Position numbers and translations under genes: made by a program. Below the pieces are notes generated by a model. That model saw only the letters and a list, made by a program, of their open reading frames with translations. It ran no database searches and was not told the DNA's origin. From a virus: 64,000 nt of DNA. The stretch spans positions 30,113 to 94,112 of the IMG/VR virus record IMGVR_UViG_3300009502_000025; one strand, given 5' to 3'. Below, piece by piece: positions 55,871 through 64,000 of this stretch (position 1 is the first letter of the stretch; every line of letters begins with the position of its first letter).

Positions 55871-56617
55871 ATGGCCGTAACAGCTTTTGATAGATATGTT
55901 TCTGGTAGAGACCTACAAGACGCTTTAAAATATGCCCAGGTAACTCCTTTCGAGAAAGTCCTCGCGGATGCTCGAAATGGGGATATCCGGGCTATTAATT
56001 TTATATTTTACTCGAGCCGAAAACAAATAGCGGCAGCTTTCTGGAAGTATTTTATGGGCGGAAAGAAAGCTCCCCCTAAAAAGGCGATGCAGAGAATTAA
56101 AGCAGGACATGCTGACGTATTTGCGGCTGAGGTATACGGCATGCTAGCAGATCCGGAAGATTCTGCTAACCCCTTAAAAACATATGATAATTCTAAGTTC
56201 AAGAACGAGCCTGAGTACGAACAATTAAATAAACTCGGGTATTATATTTATAGATATTGTCAGAATCTTGCTTTCAAAATGCTACGAGAAAATCCTGAAG
56301 AATACAGTTATGGTAATCCTAATGAAAAAGCTCTTCCTCAGGAACAGGTAGCCTCTTCCTTTGATCAGCACATAGAGAATGGTAATGACTTAGCTGATGC
56401 TAACGCAGACTTTGCTCAGGATGTTGAGATAAGTGATACAGAGCAAAGATTCCTTCTTCTTCTGCAAACCAAATATCCTAAGCTATACCCCGTTATTAAA
56501 ATGAGAACAGAGGGGAAGAACACTCAGGATATTGCTGTTGTCCTTGGTAAGTCTGACTGGGTTATAAATAAGTACACTGCTTTAGCTAAAGAAGTATTCA
56601 AGGAATGGATGCAGTGA
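55871..56617 (+). CDS. Sigma-factor-like protein (candidate late sigma)
   Basis: 248 aa from ATG after GAAGGATAT. Residues about 28-75 (ADARNGDIRAINFIFYSSRK) resemble sigma region 2.1-2.2, and the last 65 residues (KLYPVIKMRTEGKNTQDIAVVLGKSDWVINK...) read as a region 4 helix-turn-helix. The middle is acidic and less typical. Phages with their own late promoter usually encode such a factor (T4 gp55). It is the best candidate to recognise ACTAATTA. Alternative: a helix-turn-helix regulator without sigma function. Confidence 0.5.
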   Translation: MAVTAFDRYVSGRDLQDALKYAQVTPFEKVLADARNGDIRAINFIFYSSRKQIAAAFWKYFMGGKKAPPKKAMQRIKAGHADVFAAEVYGMLADPEDSANPLKTYDNSKFKNEPEYEQLNKLGYYIYRYCQNLAFKMLRENPEEYSYGNPNEKALPQEQVASSFDQHIENGNDLADANADFAQDVEISDTEQRFLLLLQTKYPKLYPVIKMRTEGKNTQDIAVVLGKSDWVINKYTALAKEVFKEWMQ

Positions 56618-57147
56618 GAACATTCCAGGCCCGCCTAACTAGTCGCTTAAACTCTCTTCATAGGAAATTAGCGGATAACGCTATCTCTTGGATGGGAGTG
56701 TCTACTGATTGTATTCGCATTACTTTGAAGAAAGATAATGTGGGTGATATAGTAAGTAGGACAGTAGATGGCTTGGATGTAGTCGAGGTCATATTCCCCA
56801 ATATCATTGACGTACCTATGTGGCGGTTTATATCCTCTGATGGAACAGTGGAGAAGCGCGCGACTGTTATTAATGATCCAGAGTCTCCTTTAGAACCTTT
56901 TGAATGTTACGCCCCCGCTACCTCTAAAATAGACCAAGATGATCTCCTCATTAAATTCTTTGATAATCCCGCTAATGAAAACCCCTTGGTGATTGTTCTA
57001 CAGGTCAAGGATGTTTTGGGGTCTTTTGGTCAGCGATCTATTTTATTTATGAAATTAAAAGCCACATACTACGATGGTAATTTACCTGAATTCATAGTTA
57101 ATAGTGTATTAGATATGGCGACTAGAAGGGCTACCTTAAAGTGGTAG
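56605..57147 (+). CDS. Hypothetical protein
   Basis: 180 aa overlapping the sigma-like gene by 13 bases; AAGGA lies upstream of the start, and GTG 56614 is an alternative. Beta-rich in the second half (FIVNSVLDMATRRATLKW end; VVEVIFPNIIDVPMWRF). No recognised domain. It could be a small virion protein. Confidence 0.55.
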   Translation: MDAVRTFQARLTSRLNSLHRKLADNAISWMGVSTDCIRITLKKDNVGDIVSRTVDGLDVVEVIFPNIIDVPMWRFISSDGTVEKRATVINDPESPLEPFECYAPATSKIDQDDLLIKFFDNPANENPLVIVLQVKDVLGSFGQRSILFMKLKATYYDGNLPEFIVNSVLDMATRRATLKW

Positions 57148-57158
57148 CCTGTGCTCGA

Positions 57159-57165
57159 ACTAATT
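57159..57165 (+). promoter_or_regulatory. ACTAATT motif upstream of the 57187 gene
   Basis: ACTAATTGTATATTAG, then AAGGAATATGTT and ATG 57187. TATATT is also present here. Confidence 0.4.
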
Positions 57166-57186
57166 GTATATTAGAAGGAATATGTT

Positions 57187-59727
57187 ATGCCAGAAAAATT
57201 TAAGAAGATGGTACGGGGTATAGAGAAGTCAGGTAAGCCTGAGGATCAAGCTTATGCCATCGCAACGAGTGCCTGGGAGAAGTCTCATGGCGGCAAGACT
57301 CCAAAAGAATCTGTCAATGAATCTTATGATGTTCTTTCTACCAAAGTAGGCGATCGTTGGGAAGAGACTAAGGCCTCTCTTCTTGCCCTAGGCATGGCAG
57401 AAAGTGATCCTAAGTTTTACTCCACTTTGCTAAAGGAAGTGAAGAAGTCTTTGAAGGAAGATACCTTTAATTCTGACTTCGATCCGGACGCTTGTCAGCG
57501 CGAAGATGATCCTAAAACAGTGTCTGGAGAGGATATGACTCCGGGCGAGAGGACTTTCAACAATCCTGAAACATACACACAGTATGATCCTGATGATGAG
57601 AATACTTTAGATCCCGATTATATTCATAACGATACTGGCGACACAACTCCCGAAGGCGCTGGCGATCCCAAGGTTAAAGAATCCGTGATTCGCGAAGCCG
57701 CAGATTCCCAAGAATGGGAGTGGAGAGGTCGCTCGACAGTGCGGACTGCCGTGGCTTGGGCTGAGCTCGATGCCGCTAGAATTTTTCAATTTAGATTTGC
57801 CTTATCTCGATCAAAAGAATCTCATTGGTGGAAAGCCTGGGATCCTCTTGCTGCAAAGGGCGTAAATTCTATAGTATCTTTAAGTATAAAGAAAGTCGGT
57901 TCAGATTTGGTTAAGTCCGATAATCCTAAGCCTTACATAGTAGATACTGTAGGCGAAGAAGATATTCCGGACTTGCTACCTGTGGCTAAAAAGATAGTCG
58001 CGGATTACTTGAAAGTATTTAATGCAAAAAAGTTATTTCAATACCTCTGCCTACGAGCTAACGGCACTGATAAGACCCGCATTAAGTTTTATGGCTTGCT
58101 GAGTGGCGAACTCAGTAGTTTAGGGCTAAAGAGAGACCTAGAGTCCGAGCAGAAATGCGAGAATCATATTAGAATTTATCAGCAGGCGGTTATGTTCCTT
58201 CTAGAAAATTCTAGTGGACCTAAGGAAAAACCCGTCACAGAACGCGTTGGAGACTCCTTGACAGGCAGAAATACTCCTTCTATTATAAATACGCATCCTG
58301 GAATAACAGGGCAGAACTTAGCTAAGGCTCCTGCGGAGAATCCCGACTTTACTCACGAAAGACCTTCGGCTCAAGTGTACTCGCAAGAGATAGTGATGGT
58401 TAGGGAAGACGAGATGAATGTTGCTACTCCCAAGCAACAGAAAGATACTGGCAGATTCCGGGCTAAAGCTCAGGCCTTGGCTGACACGAAGGCTACTGGC
58501 AGGAACTTTAAGAAAATTATACAGGATAAAGAAGGACTTTTAGGAGGCCTAGGTAAAGTAGCCAATATGGTACACCCCACCTCAGGTCAAACAGAATCTA
58601 CATTATCTTTTGCCGCGGTTGTACAAGAGATGATGGATAATGGTTATGCTTTCAACGAGGCCGTTGCTTATACGTCTAAGCAGTATAAAATCCCTATGTC
58701 AGAAATTCTAGAAGACTGTGATGCAGTTGGTATGATTGATGAGGAAGTAACCTCTTCTTCCTTCGGGGGCCCAGGCGGCGGATTTTTGCCAGCAGACGCT
58801 AAGCACGATTGGAAGAAAGATTGGGCGGAGCATAAGGGCGGATCGAAGCAGATGGAGTCCACTGAGCTAGCAAATTGTCCTAACTGCAACATGGATACTG
58901 GAGTACAGGATTCCACGTATGGCGATTATACTTGCATTAATTGTGACCATTCCTGGGGTCCTATCGGTACAAGTGACTCCAGGTCCGCTGGATTGTTATC
59001 TGACATAGACTGTGATGACAGCTCCAAGAATGCGATGGATGCTGCTGAGTCTTTTGAAAGACAAAAGGAAGGCATTGTTGGCCGTGAATTTAACTACCAG
59101 AGACCCACGGACGATAACGACGACATTGATTGGCCACAAGATGTGCGCGAGCCAATGTATAATATGGATCCCGAATTAGATACTGACTGGGATGAAGATA
59201 TCGACCCCGAGGAACGACAAGAAGAACGCCCAGAAGTAGTTAGAGCTTTATGGAAAAACTTGGCAGATAATCTTACTACTCTGGGAGTAACTCAGGAGAG
59301 CCTTAACGGGCTTTCTATGACTATCCTAGCGAGAGCTTTGGATCTTTGTTATGGTGGAAGATACTGGGAAGCAGCTGATATTCTTGAGGCTTCCATAAGG
59401 TCTGATGAACCAAAGTTGGGTCGAGAAGATATGCCGATGCCTGGTTACCGAGAATCCTATGATGATACTATGAAGGAATTGAAATCAGGACTTCTTTCAT
59501 TTGAGAATCACCTGAAGAGATTAAAAGCACGAAGAGCAGATCCTCAGGAGATAAGAGAACGGGAGAAAGAGATAGAATATTTAAAGCAGGATATTAAAGA
59601 TCAGGAAAAAGCCGGATCAGATTTAAACGAAGAGGTCGACGGCGCAGCTATGGAAACTGGCGGTAGCGGTGATGGTGGTCAAGACGGATACGACGTAGAT
59701 GGAGAATCCTCAGGAGGGATTGTATAA
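57187..59727 (+). CDS. Large acidic protein with zinc ribbon
   Basis: 846 aa. The N-terminal 40 residues (MPEKFKKMVRGIEKSGKPED... AYAIATSAWEK) are a helix-hairpin found at the start of many phage proteins. A folded section lies at about 170-350, and a zinc ribbon at about 563-584 (CPNCN ... CINC). Acidic Asp/Glu-rich stretches and a Gly/Asp-rich tail follow. It may be a head-associated, DNA-associated or injected virion protein. Function unknown. Confidence 0.6.
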   Translation: MPEKFKKMVRGIEKSGKPEDQAYAIATSAWEKSHGGKTPKESVNESYDVLSTKVGDRWEETKASLLALGMAESDPKFYSTLLKEVKKSLKEDTFNSDFDPDACQREDDPKTVSGEDMTPGERTFNNPETYTQYDPDDENTLDPDYIHNDTGDTTPEGAGDPKVKESVIREAADSQEWEWRGRSTVRTAVAWAELDAARIFQFRFALSRSKESHWWKAWDPLAAKGVNSIVSLSIKKVGSDLVKSDNPKPYIVDTVGEEDIPDLLPVAKKIVADYLKVFNAKKLFQYLCLRANGTDKTRIKFYGLLSGELSSLGLKRDLESEQKCENHIRIYQQAVMFLLENSSGPKEKPVTERVGDSLTGRNTPSIINTHPGITGQNLAKAPAENPDFTHERPSAQVYSQEIVMVREDEMNVATPKQQKDTGRFRAKAQALADTKATGRNFKKIIQDKEGLLGGLGKVANMVHPTSGQTESTLSFAAVVQEMMDNGYAFNEAVAYTSKQYKIPMSEILEDCDAVGMIDEEVTSSSFGGPGGGFLPADAKHDWKKDWAEHKGGSKQMESTELANCPNCNMDTGVQDSTYGDYTCINCDHSWGPIGTSDSRSAGLLSDIDCDDSSKNAMDAAESFERQKEGIVGREFNYQRPTDDNDDIDWPQDVREPMYNMDPELDTDWDEDIDPEERQEERPEVVRALWKNLADNLTTLGVTQESLNGLSMTILARALDLCYGGRYWEAADILEASIRSDEPKLGREDMPMPGYRESYDDTMKELKSGLLSFENHLKRLKARRADPQEIREREKEIEYLKQDIKDQEKAGSDLNEEVDGAAMETGGSGDGGQDGYDVDGESSGGIV

Positions 59728-60188
59728 TGAGAGAAGCAAGAGAGACTTCTATAGACTCTGAAGAATATCAGTCAGAGAATGGCTATATCGACTCTATTTA
59801 TGGTGCTATTGATGATGCCATTAGTGCCGGTGCACAAGACTCAGAGATCGTAGATATGCTCATAGATAGCTTTGATCTCGATGCACAGACAGCTCGTGAG
59901 ATGGTTGCTCCCACCGTAGAAGAAGATTCTGATGGGACCGCTGACAACTTTGTACAAGGCCGCCGAAATCACCATGGCGAGAGCGTTATTAAACTGACAT
60001 CTGAGGATGTCCTATACGCTATTCTTGAGGACAAAATTTCCTTAGCAGAGGCTCGCTTAGCTATGGAAGAAGCCGTCGCTGTTCCCGCTGAGAAAGAAGA
60101 GGAAGAGAAGCCAGCACCAAAGCCGCCTTTCGCTGATTTCCCTAAGAAAATCGCTAAGAAGGTTAATAAAGAGAACCCAAAGAAATGA
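59727..60188 (+). CDS. Hypothetical acidic protein
   Basis: 153 aa, TAATG overlap with the previous gene. Two short helical repeats-like segments (SIYGAIDDAISAGAQDSEIV; DVLYAILEDKISLAEARLAM) and a basic Pro-rich C-terminus (PAPKPPFADFPKKIAKKVN). It overlaps the amidase start. No recognised family; probably a partner of the 57187 protein. Confidence 0.55.
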   Translation: MREARETSIDSEEYQSENGYIDSIYGAIDDAISAGAQDSEIVDMLIDSFDLDAQTAREMVAPTVEEDSDGTADNFVQGRRNHHGESVIKLTSEDVLYAILEDKISLAEARLAMEEAVAVPAEKEEEEKPAPKPPFADFPKKIAKKVNKENPKK

Positions 60189-60757
60189 ACATCATCGAGG
60201 ATTTTATAACTATCAACCCTTATAGCAGGGGAGGCAGTAAGCTAATCAAAGTGCAGGCTATTGTTTTACATTGGACAGCTAACCCAGGCCTCTCTGCTAA
60301 AGGTAATAGAAACTTCTATGAAGGCCGAAAGCTAGGAAATGACGGCTATGGCTCTGCAACATATATCATAGGATATGATGGAGAGATTGAACAGTGTATG
60401 CCCGAGAATGAGAGAGCATATCATTGTGGTACTTCACAAATCGACCCCGCTTCAGGTAAGTACTACACAGATTGGGCTCGCGAAAAGTTCGGCTCGTACG
60501 CTATTGATCATGTCAATAGCTCTCCTAATAGTGTGACTATTGGAATTGAAATGTGTCCTGTGGATCTTGATGGAACTTATAATGATGCTACCTGGCAAGC
60601 GGGCCTTGACTTGACTGCTTACCTGTTGAAGAAGTACGAACTAACCATAGATGATGTATGTACACATGAACAGATCGTAGGATGGAAACCATGTCCTATG
60701 CTATTCCATAAAAACCCCGAGAAGCTTGATGAATTTAAACAAGCAATAAGCTTATAG
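60185..60757 (+). CDS. N-acetylmuramoyl-L-alanine amidase (endolysin)
   Basis: 190 aa, ATGA overlap with the preceding gene. Amidase_2/PGRP fold: zinc His in IVLHWTANPG, GYGSATYIIGYDGEIEQCMP, RAYHCGTS, SVTIGIEMCP, and the second His and Cys in THEQIVGWKPCP. No signal peptide and no binding domain, so release needs a holin, for which 40252-40548 is a candidate. It cuts the bond between glycan and peptide in peptidoglycan. Confidence 0.9.
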   Translation: MNIIEDFITINPYSRGGSKLIKVQAIVLHWTANPGLSAKGNRNFYEGRKLGNDGYGSATYIIGYDGEIEQCMPENERAYHCGTSQIDPASGKYYTDWAREKFGSYAIDHVNSSPNSVTIGIEMCPVDLDGTYNDATWQAGLDLTAYLLKKYELTIDDVCTHEQIVGWKPCPMLFHKNPEKLDEFKQAISL

Positions 60758-60760
60758 AAT

Positions 60761-60798
60761 AAAAAACCGCATCTAAAGATGTGGTTTTTTATTTTTTT
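60761..60798 (+). terminator. Rho-independent terminator after the amidase
   Basis: AAAAAACCGCATC with GATGTGGTTTTTT (one G-U pair), TAAA loop and a long T run. It ends the block that precedes the insertion sequence. Confidence 0.9.
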
Positions 60799-60811
60799 CA
60801 TCGCAAGAAAA

Positions 60812-60834
60812 CCTCGAAATCTTTAGTTTCGAGG
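60812..60834 (+). repeat. Left-end hairpin of the insertion sequence
   Basis: 8-bp stem with seven-base loop TCTTTAG, shared with the right end. Y1 transposases recognise such subterminal hairpins. Confidence 0.75.
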
Positions 60835-60845
60835 ATGAATTGCGA

Positions 60846-61007
60846 TCATCCCTGAGATTCAATATACTTTCTAATGGTTTCATCAGAAGCCTCTCCTATT
60901 GAACACGCAAAGAATCCATCTGACCAAAAGGTTCTCTCATTCCAGAACTGCTTTTTCAAATAACCTTCATGGTCTTCCCAAAGTCGAGGTGAACTTTTAG
61001 AGAAGTC
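60846..61007 (-). pseudogene. tnpA: TnpA (Y1 transposase) C-terminal remnant
   Basis: On the minus strand a 53-residue open stretch reads ...QFWNERTFWSDGFFACSIGE then SDETIRKYIESQG and a stop. This is the C-terminal end of IS200/IS605 TnpA (W---FW--G-F--T-G--t-e-i--YI). The N-terminal two thirds, including the catalytic Tyr and HUH motif, are gone and an in-frame stop precedes. It is divergent from tnpB, as in many IS605 elements. The element therefore cannot transpose on its own. Confidence 0.75.
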
Positions 61008-61049
61008 TTATGGCTCATACAACACCTATAACCTTTCTAAATTAGTGCT

Positions 61050-61057
61050 ACTAATTA
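61050..61057 (+). promoter_or_regulatory. ACTAATTA motif at the tnpB start
   Basis: Exact copy of the phage motif, three bases before ATG 61061. May be chance or may make tnpB transcription follow the phage late programme. Confidence 0.35.
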
Positions 61058-61060
61058 AAT

Positions 61061-62308
61061 ATGAGCGGAACGATACATAGAGCATTGAAAATAAGACTCT
61101 ATCCCAATAGAATACAAGAGACTCAAATACTGAAGACGCTCGGTTCTTGTCGTTTCCTCTATAATCAAATGCTCGCTGAGAGGATCAAAACCTATGATGA
61201 ATGGAAAGCCTCTGGCGAAGATGTAAGAAAACTCTATGAATATCAATATAAGACAGAAAAGCAATATAAGCAAGAATTTGAATGGCTTTCTGAACCCGAT
61301 TCAATCAGCCTCCAACAATCTCGAATCGATCTCTCAATGGCTTATCAGAACTTCTTCAAATCTCAATCGGGTAAAAGAAAAGGAAAATCAGGATTTCCAA
61401 AGTTCCATAAACGAGGTCAAAAAGACTCATATCGAACTCTCAATCTTGGAACCAACATAGCAATCAACTACGACACTCGAAAAGTGAGACTACCTAAACT
61501 TGGTTGGATTACTTTTCGTGACCTTCGCTGTAATACACAAGGAGCAATCAAACAAGCTACTGTAAGTCGTAGCAAAACAGGAAAATACTTTGTATCTATT
61601 CTATTTGAGCAAGAACTCGAATTAGAAGGAGTTGAAATCAATCAGGATCTGAAAACCAAGGGTCTTGATATGAGCTTAGCGAACTTCTATGTAGATGATG
61701 AAGGAAATTCTCCTGCATACGAACGTATCTACCGCAAAAATGAACCACGGTTGAAGTGGTTGCAAAAACAAGTCAGTAAGAAGCAGAAAGGTTCAAACAA
61801 CCGAAAGAAAGCTCAATTAAGGGTGAACCAAGTATTTGAGAGAATTACGAATTCCAGGAAGGATTTCTCTCAGAAACTATCTACAAAACTCATTCAAGAA
61901 AATGATGTAATTGTAGTTGAAACTCTTAATTTAAGAGCAATGGCTCAGTGTTTGAAACTTGGCAAATCGATCAACGACCTTGGTTATGGTGAATTCCTAA
62001 GACAGCTTCAATACAAGAGCCTTTGGAATAATAAGACCTTGATTGAAGCCGATAAATGGTTTGCCTCTTCTAAAACCTGTTCAAGATGCGGATACGTTCA
62101 CAAACAACTACAGCTGGATGATCGAATTTTCAATTGTCCGAGCTGTGGCTTCGAGATTGATCGAGACCAGAATGCAGGAATCAATCTCAAAAATTATGGT
62201 CTAAAAGAATTAGGGCTGGGACAGCCCGAAATTAAGTCTGTGGAGACATCGATGCACAAGGTCGAGTCTGTGAAGCAGGAAGCCCTGAAATCTTTAGTTT
62301 CAGGGTAG
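61061..62308 (+). CDS. tnpB: TnpB RNA-guided endonuclease (IS605 family)
   Basis: 415 aa, full length. N-terminal RALKIRLYPNRIQETQIL and GSCRFLYNQML; RuvC-like catalytic residues: D in KGLDMSLANF (about 211), E in DVIVVETLNL (about 288), D in IDRDQNAGINL (about 370). A zinc ribbon lies between (CSRCGYVH ... CPSCGFEI). Active TnpB proteins cut DNA guided by an omega RNA encoded at the 3' end of the element. All visible catalytic residues are intact. The right-end hairpin forms part of the last codons. Confidence 0.92.
   Translation: MSGTIHRALKIRLYPNRIQETQILKTLGSCRFLYNQMLAERIKTYDEWKASGEDVRKLYEYQYKTEKQYKQEFEWLSEPDSISLQQSRIDLSMAYQNFFKSQSGKRKGKSGFPKFHKRGQKDSYRTLNLGTNIAINYDTRKVRLPKLGWITFRDLRCNTQGAIKQATVSRSKTGKYFVSILFEQELELEGVEINQDLKTKGLDMSLANFYVDDEGNSPAYERIYRKNEPRLKWLQKQVSKKQKGSNNRKKAQLRVNQVFERITNSRKDFSQKLSTKLIQENDVIVVETLNLRAMAQCLKLGKSINDLGYGEFLRQLQYKSLWNNKTLIEADKWFASSKTCSRCGYVHKQLQLDDRIFNCPSCGFEIDRDQNAGINLKNYGLKELGLGQPEIKSVETSMHKVESVKQEALKSLVSG
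62283..62305 (+). repeat. Right-end hairpin of the insertion sequence
   Basis: CCCTGAAA-TCTTTAG-TTTCAGGG, overlapping the last codons of tnpB. The omega RNA would end here and its guide would be read from the bases just beyond about 62309. Confidence 0.75.
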
Positions 62309-62313
62309 TTCAC

Positions 62314-64000
62314 TTAACAGATCCCTGTCAATCCGGAGTCACTTAATACAACGGTGAGATTATTTTGATACCAGGTATTATTTAGAGCACATAGATAATT
62401 GACTTGATACGTACCTGCAGAAACCATGGGCAATAGGCCAGGATTGCTAGGTATGCATAGCCACCCCACTTCATTGATATCATTTTCCATTCGAGAAGAA
62501 TGTAATTCTCCCAAGTACTTTTCTGTTACGTCTATACAGAAAGCTTTAGTCATCGACACATCTATGTAACAGGGTAAAGTAGATACTTTAATAGTCAAAT
62601 CATTTCCTGTGCAAAGTCCAACTATACGGCTTGAGCTTACTTTATATCTTCCGTCATAACTGAACCTAACAGGAATAGGGGGATTCCCTATATAGATGGT
62701 GTATTGACCACTAACTCCCGAGCTTGAATCGGTTGTACTAGAGTAAGGGCCTGGACTATCAGCATTATACATGAGAATCTTCTTTTGAGATCCTGGCACC
62801 GCTGTTTGATGCAAGTACAGGGGCTTATCGAAGGAAGGATTTAAAGTTTGAATAGAAGATATAGATGTATAATCTATATAAGGCGCCCCAGTATACGCTC
62901 CATTGTATGATACAAAAGCCTCTGAGGTAAATCCAATAGCGTTAAGCATTAACGGTAAATTATTACCTATAGGTAAATCATTCCAATCCGCTAAACGCCA
63001 GCCAGGATATGTTGTTGATACGATATTGATCCAATTAGCATTTGAGTAGGCCGGTAAATCAGTTAATTTGAATTGAAATACATTAAATGTAGGTACATCA
63101 CCTGCTATAAATCCCGGTACATCAACAGGTGTATCAGATACGACAAAAGAATTCTTAAATACTTTTTTAGCCGCCACTGTATAAATACCCTTAGTTACTT
63201 TCTGTACAGTAGTTGTAAAGTTCCAGGTTCCATTGGTGCTGAGAAGAATAGATATATCTGTGTTCGCCGAAGTAGATCCCTTACCTGAGAAAGGAGAAAT
63301 GCCTATATCGGTAGGAGTACACGTCCAGGAGTAAGTAACGGGCAAGTCAAATAAAGAAGACTCCACTCCAGATAAAGGAGGTGTTACTACTTTATAAGTT
63401 AACTGTGTAGGTCTTGCATAATGTGCAGAGAATCCTGGACTTATGGATGCAGCCATTGATGGAAGAGCTGGTTCGTTTGCTTTATCTAAAATAGCAGATA
63501 AGTTAGTTGTAAAAGCGGAATTATCCAAGCCGCCCCAAGCAACTACAATCAGACCGGAGAACTGATTATTTAAAGCTGCCTTTATTTGAGGGGAGGAATA
63601 ACTAGCAGTTAAGGAGTCAATCAGGTGTTGTACTCCACCAGACTCATAAGAAATATTAAACATATAAATGCCAGTAGTCGCTAAGGCAGAGGCAAATTGT
63701 TTAATTATATCCACTACTTGATGTATGAGAACCACGAGGGCTTTAACTTTATCGATGATAGCTTGTATGAGTGCCAGTACTGCTGCTTCGGTTGCCTTGG
63801 CGACATTTAGCATAAAATCAACGAGGCGGAAACAAGCGTCTAAAACTTCTTGGAGGATGCCTAAGTTCTCAGGACTAAAAGTTTCCCAATGAGCTCGAGA
63901 CTCCGCGGCATTTAAATCATTGACAAGAGATACTTGTAACTTCCTAATATTGTCGTTAGAGTCTTTTATATCCTTCACCACCTGAGGCTTCTCGTCGCCT
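62314..64000 (-). CDS. Structural protein, start beyond the window
   Basis: The frame is open to the right edge (visible 562 codons), so the gene is incomplete; GTG 63981 is possible but no ribosome site supports it. The N-terminal visible part is helical and hydrophobic (LGILQEVLDACFRLVDFMLN; ALIQAIIDKVKALVVLIHQV), with two long amphipathic helices. The rest is beta-rich and Ser/Thr/Pro-rich (TYSWTCTPTDIGISPFSG; GYKVSSSRIVG-like), with several Cys near the end. A virion or baseplate/fibre protein with membrane-active helices is likely; function unknown. It runs into the insertion sequence and converges with tnpB. Confidence 0.6.
   Translation of the reverse strand, partial: GDEKPQVVKDIKDSNDNIRKLQVSLVNDLNAAESRAHWETFSPENLGILQEVLDACFRLVDFMLNVAKATEAAVLALIQAIIDKVKALVVLIHQVVDIIKQFASALATTGIYMFNISYESGGVQHLIDSLTASYSSPQIKAALNNQFSGLIVVAWGGLDNSAFTTNLSAILDKANEPALPSMAASISPGFSAHYARPTQLTYKVVTPPLSGVESSLFDLPVTYSWTCTPTDIGISPFSGKGSTSANTDISILLSTNGTWNFTTTVQKVTKGIYTVAAKKVFKNSFVVSDTPVDVPGFIAGDVPTFNVFQFKLTDLPAYSNANWINIVSTTYPGWRLADWNDLPIGNNLPLMLNAIGFTSEAFVSYNGAYTGAPYIDYTSISSIQTLNPSFDKPLYLHQTAVPGSQKKILMYNADSPGPYSSTTDSSSGVSGQYTIYIGNPPIPVRFSYDGRYKVSSSRIVGLCTGNDLTIKVSTLPCYIDVSMTKAFCIDVTEKYLGELHSSRMENDINEVGWLCIPSNPGLLPMVSAGTYQVNYLCALNNTWYQNNLTVVLSDSGLTGIC

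Larger units (their letters stand above)
60800..62308 (+). mobile_element. IS605-type insertion sequence with intact tnpB and tnpA remnant
   Basis: The ends carry matching hairpins: left CCTCGAAA-TCTTTAG-TTTCGAGG (60812-60834), inside an outer ATCGCAA/TTGCGAT stem (60800-60846), and right CCCTGAAA-TCTTTAG-TTTCAGGG (62283-62305). Both have the loop TCTTTAG. No flanking direct repeat is evident, as expected for IS200/IS605 elements, which cut single strands. Exact ends cannot be fixed from one copy. Confidence 0.8.

Noticed and set aside
1-64000. tRNA genes and CRISPR arrays
   Set aside because: I saw no cloverleaf-type segment and no regularly spaced repeats.

Overview
The window is part of the genome of a large contractile-tailed (myovirus-type) bacteriophage. 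It carries tail sheath, tail tube, T4-like baseplate genes (gp25-, gp6- and gp7-like), long tail fibres with C-terminal S74 chaperone domains, and a full phage replication set: DnaG-type primase, helicase loader, DnaB-type helicase, family A DNA polymerase, 5'-3' exonuclease, SbcC/SbcD (gp46/gp47) pair and a putative ssDNA-binding protein. Terminase, portal, prohead protease and a recognisable major capsid gene are not in the window, so this is a fragment. The host is not identifiable. A 17-base perfect complement to a 16S rRNA 3' end of the form CCTCCTTTCTA (43491-43507) fits many Alphaproteobacteria or Firmicutes better than Gammaproteobacteria (CCTCCTTA).

Layout. 1-7214: end of an Hsp20 gene, a class 3 lipase, a class II ribonucleotide reductase (nrdJ) broken in two by a split intein, a nucleotidyltransferase with an apparent frameshift, and the N-terminal half of DNA polymerase A. 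7215-9740: an AT-rich, repeat-bearing gap, then a GC-rich cassette of unknown small genes with its own promoter and terminators. 9840-15570: primase, HNH-like protein, exonuclease, gp47 and small unknown genes. 15579-42474: late module (tail terminator candidate, sheath, tubes, baseplate, fibres, Gly-rich tip, glycosyltransferase, membrane/holin-like genes, a large repetitive structural protein). 42554-48327: unknown genes, a possible small RNA, SNF2 helicase, C-terminal half of the polymerase, gp46. 48426-54693: ssDNA-binding protein, QueE with an endonuclease-bearing intein, a Tad2-like candidate anti-defence protein, helicase loader, DnaB. 54763-60757: J-domain protein, lytic transglycosylase, sigma-like factor, unknown proteins, amidase. 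60800-62308: IS605-type insertion with intact tnpB and a tnpA remnant. 62314-64000: partial structural gene on the minus strand.

Two recurring promoter-like motifs organise the genome. ACTAATT(A) sits just upstream of many late genes and a few others. A TATATT or TATAAT box lies only 5-8 bases before the start codon of several replication genes that lack a Shine-Dalgarno sequence, which suggests leaderless mRNAs. The sigma-like protein at 55871-56617 is a candidate reader of the first motif.

The most unusual feature is protein fracture and intein content. NrdJ is split exactly at its catalytic Cys by a clear split intein. QueE is interrupted by an intein at a radical-SAM Cys. DNA polymerase A is cut between motifs A and B, its halves lie about 38 kb apart, and the N half ends in a split-intein-like tail, yet no recognisable C-intein is present.
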